A DNA stretch of 64,000 nt from Phycisphaerales bacterium (GTDB taxonomy: Bacteria > Planctomycetota > Phycisphaerae > Phycisphaerales > UBA1924), in assembly GCA_035627955.1 (NCBI GenBank), contig DASPKU010000012.1, positions 124,001-188,000 on the forward strand, in the 5' to 3' direction. Within the stretch, counting starts at the first letter, position 1; the number at the start of each line of letters is the position of its first letter. Of this stretch, positions 7,562 to 16,439 are shown piece by piece. The position numbers and the translations under genes were made by a program. Below the pieces are notes generated by a model. That model made no database searches, was not told the origin of the DNA, and was given only the letters and a program-made list of their open reading frames with translations.

Positions 7562-10014
7562 TCCTGGACTCTGTTCTTTGCAGCTCGGTCCCGGGGGATG
7601 TCCTCGCCGGCCCAGATTCGCTTCTGGGTCCAGTTCGACGCGGGTGCGGTCCAGAACGGGTCGTCAGCGGGCAGACCCAGGTGGACGAGGCCCGTGAGAC
7701 ACACGTAGAGCGATCCGGTTGAGTTGTAAGACTCCTGCAGGCCCGGCTGCGAGCCCACCGCTCCGAGTACCAGCCACCCCTGCTCGTCAAACGTGCCCGG
7801 CGCCTCCAGCATCCGCAGGACGACGGCCGTGATACCGCTGCGGGCGGCGCCGAGGTGGATCGCGGGGGGCAACTCTCTGCGCAGTGCCATGTAGGACAGG
7901 TGATAGAAGGCGGCGAAGCGGTAGGCCGACGAACGGCCCATGATGGGAAACGTTCCCTCGGGCGAGATCTGCCGTTCAAGGATGACCGCATACCGCTCTG
8001 CGCGTTCCACTGCCTGCGGGAGTCTCCGCGCGAGCGGGTGCTCCATCTCCGCGGCCACACTCAGCACCTGCAGGAGCATGGGGTGCATGACATAGCTGTT
8101 GTAATAATCCCACTGGAACCTGGGACCATCACCGTAGATCCCGTCGCCGAGATACCACCCCTCGATCTTGCCGACCCCGGTCTCGATGACTTCGAGATTC
8201 GCGTCGCCCTCGAGCTTCCAGAGAGCGGACTCCACCATCGCAGGGAACAGATACCAGTTGTTGTTGTGGGTGAGACGGATGCCGCGTGCAGCCCGCAACG
8301 CCGCGAGCACGTTCGCCCGTTGCGACTCGTTCAGCGGCTCCCAGAGCTGGGTGGGCGCGCTCAGGAGCGCGGAGGCGAGGTAGGCCGACTCCACCAGGGG
8401 CTGGTCGGGGACCTGCCCGAAGTTCATGAAGTCCGGCGAGTTCGGATCGGTTGCATGGATGAGCGAGCGCCGGGCCAGGTCGATGTAGCGTGCCCGGAGC
8501 CGGCCCTCCGGCGACTCGTCCGGGCCGAGCTCAAGCCAGGGCGCCATCCCCGCGAGCGTGCGGGCGAACGCCTCGTAGTGAGTCCAGGCGGCCCGGTGCC
8601 GCTCCCAATCGTGGATCGGCATGCGCTGCTTGAGCTCGCCGCGGCTGAGCGCCTCCAGCACGGGCCCGCCCACGCGGACCATCGCCTCCACGCAGCGGGC
8701 CCGATCGGCGGCGCCGGCCGATGAGGACCCTCGCCCGCGCCCTCGCGAGAGATCCGGCGCTTCGGGCACGAGACGCTCGGCCTCGCGGAGAAGCGTCGCG
8801 GGTGAGACATTGACGGCCGCGCCCATGACCCGCAGGACCTCCGACCCGGCCATCAGCACCGCGCCGGTGCCGTACGCCTGGCTGGAATGCCGATCGAAGT
8901 GCTCGGGCTCGGCCCCGATGGGCTGCACGGAGTTGACTTCGCCATCGGGTTCGATGTTGGCGGTCAGACCCCGCCATCCTCGTGCGATGACAGGCCCATA
9001 CGTTCGGGGCTCCAGTATGCCGTTGCGGACCCCCCACGCCATCCCGTAGACGAACAGGGCACTGCCGCTTGTTTCGCCGATAGGCACATGCGACGGGTCG
9101 AGCAGGCTCGCGTACCAGAGGCCGTCGGGCTGCTGCGTACGGCGTACCGCGGTGCTCATCCGCTTGAAAAGGCTGAGATAGAAGGGCCGGGTGGGGTGGT
9201 CGGCCGGGATTGCGTCAAGCATGAGGGCAAGCCCCGCATACACCCAGCCATTGCCCCGGCTCCAGAACACCTTCTCGCCGCCGGGACTTATAGCGCCAAT
9301 GAAACGCGAATCGCGGTAGAACAAGTTCGCTTCGGGGTCGAAGAGCGCGTCGTAGGCGAAATTGAACTCGGCGTCCGCGAACCACCTGTAGCGTGCATCC
9401 CCGGTCGCCTGGCTGAGCAGTTCGAGCGCGGGGGGCGCCATGTACAGCGCATCGGCCCATGTCCAGCGGTCGGTGTACTCGATGCCGGGCGTCCGTGGAC
9501 GCTCGGTGAAGGACAGCCTCTCGCGGACCGGGTTCTGGATGACCTCGTCGAACCGCGACCTGAAGGGATCCAGCAGCGCCGGATTCCGTGGTTCGCTCAT
9601 CATGTAGATGCGGAGCCACGCGTGACCGGCCGCGTGGGCGTCGGCGTGGTACACCTCGGGTGCCGGGCTGAATGCGATCCGCTGGCCGGCGCGCAGCACC
9701 GCCGCGAGGTATCTGGGGTCACCTGTCGTCAGGCTCGCATCGATCAGGCCGTCGTAGAGTGGCGCAATGGCCCAATGCTGCGGCCCGTACTGCACAGGGT
9801 GCGCCAGCTGCCAATCGGCGACCAGGGTGAGGGTTGCACGCACCTCATCAGGATTCAGTGCTCGGGCTGGCATGTCAGGGGGCCCGGTGCCGATCTCCCG
9901 TCCACCATTTCCCGCTTCCCGCGCCTGCAAACGACGATCGCCGGCGCACCCGTGCAGCGAAGCGCCCAGGAGGGCACACGCGATCAGCCACTGGAACGCT
10001 CGACACCAAGCCAT
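7558..10014 (-). CDS. GH105/GH88-type unsaturated uronyl hydrolase fused to DUF2264
   Basis: An 818-residue, probably envelope-anchored protein. The N-terminus is hydrophobic and ends in LHGC, an imperfect lipobox. Residues ~50-400 form an (alpha/alpha)6 fold of the GH105/GH88 type: TWADALYMAPPALELLSQATGD holds the likely catalytic Asp, followed by FWSRGNGWVYAGLALML and GETSGSALFVYGMAWGVRNG. These enzymes remove unsaturated uronic acids left by polysaccharide lyases. Residues ~440-800 match the DUF2264 pattern (YEAFARTLAGMAPWLEL, LTHNNNWYLFPAMVESALW, YGDGPRFQWDYYNSYVMHPM, PIMGRSSAYRFAAFYHLS), also an alpha-barrel often near pectin or ulvan genes. The fusion would couple two steps of oligosaccharide trimming. 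It leads the two-gene unit with the porin. Confidence 0.8.
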   Translation of the reverse strand: MAWCRAFQWLIACALLGASLHGCAGDRRLQAREAGNGGREIGTGPPDMPARALNPDEVRATLTLVADWQLAHPVQYGPQHWAIAPLYDGLIDASLTTGDPRYLAAVLRAGQRIAFSPAPEVYHADAHAAGHAWLRIYMMSEPRNPALLDPFRSRFDEVIQNPVRERLSFTERPRTPGIEYTDRWTWADALYMAPPALELLSQATGDARYRWFADAEFNFAYDALFDPEANLFYRDSRFIGAISPGGEKVFWSRGNGWVYAGLALMLDAIPADHPTRPFYLSLFKRMSTAVRRTQQPDGLWYASLLDPSHVPIGETSGSALFVYGMAWGVRNGILEPRTYGPVIARGWRGLTANIEPDGEVNSVQPIGAEPEHFDRHSSQAYGTGAVLMAGSEVLRVMGAAVNVSPATLLREAERLVPEAPDLSRGRGRGSSSAGAADRARCVEAMVRVGGPVLEALSRGELKQRMPIHDWERHRAAWTHYEAFARTLAGMAPWLELGPDESPEGRLRARYIDLARRSLIHATDPNSPDFMNFGQVPDQPLVESAYLASALLSAPTQLWEPLNESQRANVLAALRAARGIRLTHNNNWYLFPAMVESALWKLEGDANLEVIETGVGKIEGWYLGDGIYGDGPRFQWDYYNSYVMHPMLLQVLSVAAEMEHPLARRLPQAVERAERYAVILERQISPEGTFPIMGRSSAYRFAAFYHLSYMALRRELPPAIHLGAARSGITAVVLRMLEAPGTFDEQGWLVLGAVGSQPGLQESYNSTGSLYVCLTGLVHLGLPADDPFWTAPASNWTQKRIWAGEDIPRDRAAKNRVQE

Positions 10015-10351
10015 GGAGCTGCCCCGCTTCCCTAAGTGATGGCACCGATGGATAGGAGCGGGCGGCGCCCGGCGCCGCCAGGCCGCGATAGTTCTCAGGC
10101 GCTTGTGCTAGAACTGCTGAAGGCGATGTTGGAACGGCGCGGCTTGGTCATGACCTCCTGCCGCGGAAGGAGTGTGCTCCAGACCCGGGGAAATGCCAGT
10201 ACACCGGCCACATGTGCCCGGCAGTGGTCGAGTTGAGGCCCGACGCCCCGATCTCCCAACGCTCCTAGACCCCATCTTGCATGTTCGTGCATTGGTAAGA
10301 GGCTCGCACAGCCGGCACTTTCTGAGGCGTCGGTTGCTCTCCAGGAGTCCT
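10015..10351. other. Gene-free stretch with short GC hairpin
   Basis: No convincing gene on either strand between the GH2 fragment and the GH105 gene. GGCGGCGC (10061-10068) and GCGCCGCC (10072-10079) form a perfect 8-bp hairpin in the presumed leader of the GH105 gene. I see no clear promoter. Confidence 0.4.
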
Positions 10352-11511
10352 CTATTTAGCCCGGGCCGCCCTGACCATGATGTTCGACACGATGGCTTCA
10401 CCGACCTTGGGCGAAAAGTCCAGACGGAGTGTGCCGCCGCTCACCTCGACGGGGAACGTGCGGCTGACCACCGTCCGGTACGCTCCGGCTTCCCGAACCA
10501 GGTCCAAGTTCTGGACCTGCGCTCGCCCGTTGGCAACGACATCGAACACGCGGCCACCGGGCTGCACTCGCGGATCAGGCTCGTAGCCGCGAACAGTGAC
10601 CTCGTAGGCACCGTCCGGAACAGGAATGAGGTAGCTGAACGTGCCGCGCCGATAGCCGCGGAACAGGTGCGCATCGCTCGTCCTGGAGATCGGAGTATGG
10701 TCTGCGATTGGGTCACGGGTCTTGGGAACCAGGTTGTGCCCCGAGCCGCCGATGAAGAACTCGTCGGACCCGAACATCTCCCCCTGCGACGACTCCAGTC
10801 CTGACGCGAGCTGGCCGCAGGCAATGTTGATGGCCTCCTGGTCGTAGCGCCACTCCACGGAGTCGCGGACCGTGCTCCCATCACGCTCGCCCTGGGCCGT
10901 GATCCTCTTCCTACCGGGCTCGAATCGAACCGCCTTGAAGATGTAGGTGTTCATCGGCGCCTCCGCTCGGCTCATCCTGCCCACCTCGCGCCCGTTCACC
11001 GACAGCGACACTTCGTCGGCGTTGGAGTAGATCTTGATATCGGCAACGGGGTACGCACGGTCGGTGTACCGCCTGCTCGTGATGTACAGGACTGGCTCCG
11101 GGCTCCAGTTGGCCTGATAGAAGAAAAAAGGGTCCTTCCGGGTCTGGCGGTCGTACGTGACCAGCCCCTTGGTGTTGACGCCGCGGGTGTCACCCTCGTT
11201 GCGCAGGCCGGTCGCGAAGTCGAACATGTTCCAGACGAACGAGCCCCAGATGTACGGCTTGCTGCTGAGCAGCGTGTAGTTCTGCTCGTGCACCCACGCG
11301 GCGTACTCCTCTGGCTGGTAGACGGTGGGCACGCCGGGATTGTTGGCCTCCGGCGGACCCCCATGGACGTTGTCGGTGTGGTGCGAGATGGCGGCCCCTG
11401 CGCCGTACTCGCTCATTCCAACAGGCTGCGTGGGGTAACGCTCGTGGAGCGTATCGAAGAGGTTCCCCAGCGACTGCACCGGGCCACCGTACCAAAGGTG
11501 GTCCGTCCAAT
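10352..11511 (-). pseudogene. C-terminal part of a GH2 glycosidase (head missing)
   Basis: From about 11511 the frame reads AHWTDHLWYGGPVQSLGNLF and continues to 10352. It has the end of a GH2 catalytic barrel: PVGMSEYGAGA with the nucleophile Glu, then YIWGSFVWNMFDFA. Next come a DUF4982-like beta domain (ANWSPEPVLYITSRR...IKIYSNADEVSLSVNG) and a malectin-like C-terminal domain (INIACG...FRGYRRGTFSYLIPVPDGAYEVTVRG). GH2 enzymes of this kind are beta-galactosidases or beta-glucuronidases. The N-terminal sugar-binding domains and the acid/base half of the barrel are missing: sequence upstream of ~11511 belongs to another gene in another frame. The fragment cannot be active. The next gene downstream is the GH105 fusion. 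Confidence 0.75.
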
Positions 11512-11870
11512 GCGCCAGGCGTGGTGAGCACCGCGAGAGGACCGCGGGCCGGGATCTCATCCGTGCAGCCCCGCTGGCGGTAGAAGTCCCGCGTTGCCAT
11601 CCTTGCCGCGGGGCCGCTGGCATCGAGCGCCTGCACCCCGCCGGTCCCCGCCCCGGCGATGAGCCAGAAGCCGTCCCCGCCGAGCCCAGCCATGTGTGGG
11701 TAGACCACGCACAGCGTCGCGTTCGCGGCCACCGCGGCGTCCACCGCACTCCCGCCGCGCCTCAATGCGTCCAGCCCGGAGGCCGAGGCGAGGTAATGCG
11801 GCGTGCTTACCATCCCGCGGGGGGCGAGGAACGGGGGCCTCCCGGTGCGCGGGCCATCTGAATGGATCAC
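11500..11870 (-). pseudogene. N-terminal part of a gamma-glutamyltransferase (tail missing)
   Basis: Starting at ATG 11870 the frame reads GMVSTPHYLASASGLDALRR, GGSAVDAAVAANATLCVVYP, HMAGLGGDGFWLIAG and then LAVLTTPGALDG. This is the conserved start of the gamma-glutamyltransferase (Ntn-hydrolase) family. It breaks at about 11500-11511, where the GH2 fragment takes over in a different frame. The autocleavage Thr and the whole small subunit are absent. Its ATG overlaps the stop of the small membrane-protein gene (ATGA), so the intact gene would have been last in the lactate-permease operon. Either a deletion or an assembly misjoin produced the fusion. Confidence 0.75.
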
Positions 11871-12112
11871 GGCTTCGCCTCCTTCGTGTCGGTGCTACCT
11901 GCAGCGTCGATGCCTTCCCCGGTTTCCTCGCCGCCGCACACCAGCCGCTGCACCGGAGGGATCAGCGCCGCGAGGCAGAGCGCCACCAGCCCCGCCCAGA
12001 CCATGAAGCGTGGCCCTCGCGTGGCCCCCACACTGATCAGCGGCAGCGCCACCAGGAACAGCACGAAGGAAGTACTGAGGTATGCGACAGGGTTCCTTAG
12101 TAAGCCCATCAT
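11867..12112 (-). CDS. Small two-helix membrane protein
   Basis: An 81-residue protein from ATG 12112 (a second ATG follows at 12109), 4 bp after the permease stop. Two hydrophobic helices are visible: VAYLSTSFVLFLVALPLISV and MVWAGLVALCLAALIPPV. The tail is hydrophilic and charged. Its stop overlaps the GGT fragment start. The tight spacing suggests an accessory subunit for the adjacent permease. No family recognised. Confidence 0.65.
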   Translation of the reverse strand: MMGLLRNPVAYLSTSFVLFLVALPLISVGATRGPRFMVWAGLVALCLAALIPPVQRLVCGGEETGEGIDAAGSTDTKEAKP

Positions 12113-12116
12113 CGAG

Positions 12117-13766
12117 CTACTCCCGGGAGGAGACAAGCACCAGCACCACCGTCGCGACACCTGTGAGAACAAACGCGACAAGTGTCCACGGCCCCGTCTT
12201 GCGCAGAATGGCGCTCTCCTGCCCGCTGATCCCCACGGTGCTCGCGCCCATCACAAGGTTCGCGGGCGCGATGGCGTTGCCGATTGCACCGCCCGCGCTC
12301 TGGGCGGCCAGGATGCTCGCCTCGGGCAGCCCCTTGAGCCGCGCCAGCGAGAGTTGCAGGTCGGCAAACAGCAGGTTGGAGGACGTGCTGCTCGACGTGG
12401 TGAATGCACCGAGAACGCCGATCCCATTGGAAAGGAATGCGACCACGTAGCCCGGGGCAATTGATGCGACACCCAGCGCCAGGGTCGCGTTCTGACCCGA
12501 GTGGTTCATCACGCTCGCCATCACCAGAAACGCGAAGATGGGCACCGACGCGGGAACCGCGCCGGCGAGCAGGGCATGGGGAACGCCCTTGGGCTCTGTC
12601 CCCGTCACACGCGCCCACTCCGCGTAATAACCACGACGGTGGTACACCCACCACGTCACCAGCGCCGCAAGGACCAGCGCCGCAGCGGGATGCGTGAGCG
12701 GCGCGATCGGCGAATACTGGGCCGCGGCCTCGCTCGTGACCCCATACCCCGTCGTGACCTCCGGAAACGGCAGCCCGAAACGCAGCCGCTCGAGTGCCGC
12801 CTTCACTGCCGGTATCGCCGCCGTGCCTAACGCGAGCACGGTGAGCAGGATGTAGGGAAAAAGTGACATCATCGCTCCCATGGGAGGCTCGCGGTCTGCG
12901 CTCTCCCCTTGCGCGCGAGTTCGCATGGCTGGACGCGTCACGATGTTCAGTGCCGGCTTTGCGAAGCGCGGCCACCGCGACAGCGGGTACAGTGCAAACA
13001 TGGCCACTGTCGCCGGCAGGAACCCTGCCAACATCGGGTCGAACAGCGTGACCGCCACCTGCCCCAGGCCATGGATCGCACCGATCACCAGCACCAGGGG
13101 CCAGGCGTGCCGCACCGCAGCCGCGCGCCCGTACATCCACACCACCGCGAACCCTCCCATGAACACCGGGATCATCAGCAGTAGCGCGGCCTGCAACGCC
13201 GCGGACGCAGCGGTCACTTCGTCGATCTCCACCACCTGCAGCGTCGCCAGCCATCCCTCCGCCAACGTGCCGTAGAACTTCGCCCAGATGTGGGCGATCA
13301 ACGGGATCACCACGGCGTACACCGGCCGCATACCAAAGGCCACCAGCAGTGGAGCCACAATCGCGATCGGCGTGCCAAACCCCACGATGCCCTGCAAGAA
13401 CGACGTAAATACCCAACCCAGGGCGAGCACGTCGAACATTTCGTTGTCACTCATACGAGTCAGTGCCAGCCGTAGCGCTTCGTACCCACCCGCCTGGCTC
13501 ATCACCTCGTGGATGAGAAGCGCCGCCCAGATCACGAAGAGAATCGAGAGCGCGTCCCAAACCCCCTTGGCTCCGGCGATTGCCACGTCGCCCGGCGCTG
13601 CCCTGAACGCGATCAGAGCAACGGCAGCCGCGGCGACGCTCGCGACCGCCCCCGCCTGCTGCGCCGTCCAGCGGAACCGCACCATGAGCACGCCGAGCGC
13701 CCCGATTGGCAGCAGCGCCAGCAGCCAGTGCAGCAGGTCAACCGGGATTTGGTCGTTAACCGGCAT
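12117..13766 (-). CDS. L-lactate permease family transporter (LctP/LldP)
   Basis: A 549-residue polytopic inner-membrane protein with the LctP family signatures: HEVMSQAGGYEALRLALTRM, GIVGFGTPIAIVAPLLVAFG, SNGIGVLGAFTTSSSTSSNL and AQSAGGAIGNAIAPANLVMG. Length and helix count (about 12-14) match the family. It probably imports lactate or glycolate with protons. It is the intact member of a tandem pair; the upstream paralog at 13814-15305 is damaged. It is followed at 4 bp by a small membrane protein and then the GGT fragment, all on one strand and likely one operon. Substrate is inferred from family only. Confidence 0.88.
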   Translation of the reverse strand: MPVNDQIPVDLLHWLLALLPIGALGVLMVRFRWTAQQAGAVASVAAAAVALIAFRAAPGDVAIAGAKGVWDALSILFVIWAALLIHEVMSQAGGYEALRLALTRMSDNEMFDVLALGWVFTSFLQGIVGFGTPIAIVAPLLVAFGMRPVYAVVIPLIAHIWAKFYGTLAEGWLATLQVVEIDEVTAASAALQAALLLMIPVFMGGFAVVWMYGRAAAVRHAWPLVLVIGAIHGLGQVAVTLFDPMLAGFLPATVAMFALYPLSRWPRFAKPALNIVTRPAMRTRAQGESADREPPMGAMMSLFPYILLTVLALGTAAIPAVKAALERLRFGLPFPEVTTGYGVTSEAAAQYSPIAPLTHPAAALVLAALVTWWVYHRRGYYAEWARVTGTEPKGVPHALLAGAVPASVPIFAFLVMASVMNHSGQNATLALGVASIAPGYVVAFLSNGIGVLGAFTTSSSTSSNLLFADLQLSLARLKGLPEASILAAQSAGGAIGNAIAPANLVMGASTVGISGQESAILRKTGPWTLVAFVLTGVATVVLVLVSSRE

Positions 13767-13813
13767 GGTTGCTGCTCATCCCACGTTCGCACGGAAGCTC
13801 ATCCATGAACCAG

Positions 13814-15305
13814 CTACTCCGTCAGCAGTACGAGCAACAGCGTGGCCGTGAGCACGAACGCTGCCAGCGTCCACGGGATCGTCTTTCGGATGATGGCTCC
13901 TTCTTGGCCGCTGACGTTGGCCGTGCTGGCGCCCATGACCGCGTTGGCGGGTGCGATCGCGTTGCCGATGGCGCCGCCAGCGCTCTGGGCCGCGATGATC
14001 GCCCCCACGGGCAGTTTCTTGAGCCGAGCCACCGTGACCTGCAAGTCGGTAAACAGCACATTGGAGGAGGTGCTGCTGGAAGTCGTGAAGGCGCCCACCA
14101 CCCCGATCCCGTTCGAGAGCGCCGCGAACACAGCCGCCGGCGCCACGGCCGCAATCCCCAGCGCCAACGTCTCGTTCTGACCGGAGTGGTTCATGACCGA
14201 TGCCATCACCAGGAACGCGAGGATGGGGACCGACGCGGGGATCGCCCCCTTGAGCAGCCCGTGCAGCACGCCGCCGCGCTTCGTGCCCCCGGCCCGCGAC
14301 CACGCGTCGTAGTAGCCGCGGGCGTGGTACACCCACCATGCAATCAGGGCGGCGACCGTCAGGCTCGCGCCCGGGTGCGTGAGCGGCGCCAGCGGCGAAT
14401 ACGCCTCTGCACCCTCGGTGGTGACTGCATAACCGGTGGCCACCTTCGGAAAGGCAAGCCCCATCTTGAACGCACCGAGCGCCCGGTTCAGAGGCTCGAT
14501 GATTGAAACACTCAGCGCGATCACGGTCAGCAGGACGTACGGGAAGTACGACATTCCCTGGCCCATTGGGGGCTTCACATCATCTTTCCCGCTGCCACCT
14601 TGAGTCCGCATGGCCGGGCGTTCCGTGATTGCCTCCGCCGGCTCCGCGAAACGTCGCCAGCGCGAGAGCGGGTACAGCACCAGCATTGCCGCGGTCGCCG
14701 GGATGAACGCCGCGAGTTCCGGGTTCGACCTGGCGATCACGGCCTTCCCAACTCCATGGATCCCTGCGATGATCAGGACCAGCGGCCACGCGTGACGGAC
14801 AGCCGGCCACCGGCCGTACATCCACGTTACCGTGAACCCGCCCAGAACCGCCTGGATCGACATCAGCGCGCCAGTTTGCCACGCGGCCGCTCGGGCGGTC
14901 GCCCCGTCCAGTTCTACCACCTGCATCGTCGCAATCCAGCTGGAACCGAGCGTGCCGTAGAACTTGGCCCAGATGTGCCCGATCAGTGGGATCACCACCG
15001 CGTACACCGGGCGCACGCCCAGCGCGACCAGCAGTGGAGCAACGATGGCGATCGGTGTGCCGAAGCCCGCATTCCCCGGAGAAACGACGCAAACACCCAG
15101 CCCAGCGCCACGACGACGAAGAGCTCGTTACGGCTGAGGCGCGTGATGCCGTGCCGGAGCGCCTCGTACCCGCCCGCGCGGTCCATCACCTCGTGCAGCA
15201 GCAGCGCCGGCCAGATCACCAGCAGAATGAACACCGCGTCCCACACACCCTTCGCGCCCGCTACCGCCAGTGTCTCAGCGGGCGTTCGGAAGGACGCCAG
15301 AGCGA
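13814..15305 (-). pseudogene. Second lactate permease, frameshifted and lacking its N-terminus
   Basis: This is a close paralog of the intact permease just downstream (same SNGIGVVGAFTTSSSTSSNV and AQSAGGAIGNAIAPANAVMG blocks). Two lesions are visible. First, the frame breaks at the four-base C run 15074-15077 (minus-strand G run): upstream reads GWVFASFLRG, downstream NAGFGTPIAIVAPLLVALG, and one added G would restore the frame. Second, homology begins only near PIALASFRTPAETLAVAGAK; the first ~50 residues present in the paralog are absent, and beyond ~15305 the DNA is unrelated. The frameshift could be a sequencing or assembly error, but the missing head looks like a real junction with the integrase region. 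Confidence 0.8.
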
Positions 15306-15455
15306 TCGGTCGGCGTCGGAAAAGTCGAACGGCTCCGGCGGGAGGGCAGGGGCGTCCGGGATGGACCCGGTGTGCCCTGCATCCCACTTCGCCCGGCAGA
15401 AGGCGTTTCGGGCATCCCGTTGGGCCGCGTAGGCGCAGTACTTCTGCCAGGCCAT
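15306..15455 (-). other. Possible short coding remnant between permease and integrase
   Basis: From ATG 15455 the minus strand reads MAWQKYCAYAAQRDARNAFC, then RAKWDAGHTGSIPDAPALPP and EPFDFSDADR with good GC3, before merging into the truncated permease. It overlaps the upstream edge of the integrase on the other strand. It may be the end of a small island gene whose start was lost. No family recognised; the alternative is chance. Confidence 0.3.
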
Positions 15456-16336
15456 GCGGGAGGAGGGCCTCGCGGACGCAACCGTGGCCAAGCGGGTCAA
15501 GACCGCGCGCCAGATCTTCCGCCAAGGCATCAAGTGGCGGATGCTGACCGAGAACCCCCTCGCGGAGGTCAAGGCGGGCGGGCAGACCAACCGCGACCGC
15601 ATGGCCTTCATTCCCCGCGCCGATGCCGAGAAGGTGCTCGCCGCCTGCCCCGATCCCGAGTGGCGGCTCCTGTTCGCGCTGTCCCGCTACGGCGGCCTCC
15701 GGTGCCCCAGCGAGCACCTCGCCCTCCGCTGGCAGGACATCGACTGGGAGCGCGGCCGCATCACTGTGCGGTCGCCCAAGACCGAAGGGCACGCCGGGCG
15801 GGAGTTCCGGGTGCTCCCCCTCTTCCCCGGAGCTCAGGCCGCACCTGCTCGAGGTCTTCGAGGCCGCGGAACCCGGCGCCGAGCACGTCATCACCAAGTA
15901 CCGCGACCCCAACGCCAACCTGCGGACCCAACTCCAGCGGATCATCACCCGCGCCGGCGTGAAGCCCTGGCCCAAGCTGTTCCACAACCTCCGCTCGACC
16001 CGCCAGACCGAACTCGCGGAGAGCTACCCCATCCACGTCGTGTGCGCCTGGCTGGGCAACACGCAGGCGGTGGCCCAGAACCACTATCTCAAGGTGGTCG
16101 ATGCTCACTTCGAGAAGGCGGCGGCCCAGAGCGGCGCAGAATCCGGCGCACAAGCGGCGCAAAATGCGGCGCAGCGTCCTCCCGCGTCGAATCGCACCGA
16201 CTCGCACGCAGCGCCGCAAGTGCTGGTGGGCTGCGGACCTGTGCCAAAAGAAACATCGCCCTGCAACTCTGTGCAGGGCGAGCCAATCGATCGTCAAGTG
16301 ACCCCGATGGGATTCGAACCCATGTACCTACCGTGA
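15433..16336 (+). pseudogene. Tyrosine recombinase/integrase, truncated and frameshifted
   Basis: Core-binding helices (MREEGLADATVAKRVKTARQ, IFRQGIKWRMLTENPLAEVK) are followed by the catalytic domain: YGGLR with the first Arg, HNLR for the H-x-x-R motif, VVCAWLGNT, and the nucleophile Tyr in QNHYLK. A stop (TAG 15430-15432) directly precedes the visible start and the N-terminal SAM-like domain is missing. The frame shifts at the C run 15825-15828: EFRVLPLFP joins ELRPHLLEVFEAAEPGAEHV one base later. The last residues (VTPMGFEPMYLP) are translated from the tRNA-Glu gene. An integrase running into the 3' end of a tRNA is the usual arrangement for an integrated element; this one looks dead unless the shift is an assembly error. 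Confidence 0.8.
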
Positions 16337-16373
16337 AAGGGTAGTGTCCTGAACCAGGCTAGACGACGGGGCC
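16299..16373 (-). tRNA. tRNA-Glu (UUC anticodon)
   Basis: The minus strand folds as a cloverleaf: acceptor GGCCCCG (16373-16367) pairs with CGGGGTC (16306-16300) with one G-T pair, the anticodon stem is CTACC/GGTAG with loop CTTTCAC (anticodon TTC), and the T-arm has GGTTCGAATCC. The discriminator is A and CCA is not encoded. The 3' end faces the integrase remnant, so this gene is the likely attachment site of the decayed island to its left. Confidence 0.93.
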
Positions 16374-16439
16374 GTCGTGGAGCGTGATGGTAGGGGGGCC
16401 GGGGCGTTGGGTTCTACAGCTGGGCCGTATCATCGGTTC

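Noticed and set aside
10015-10351. Small ORFs in the gap between GH2 and GH105
   Set aside because: No ribosome-binding site, poor codon pattern and frames open on both strands by chance.
15761-16297. Long minus-strand ORF over the integrase
   Set aside because: It is antisense to the clear integrase motifs and reads as low-complexity Arg/Leu/Gly sequence.
16300-16344. Integrase C-terminal residues '...MGFEPMYLP' as a conserved motif
   Set aside because: They are translated from the tRNA-Glu gene; GFEP-type endings are a typical artefact of reading into a tRNA.
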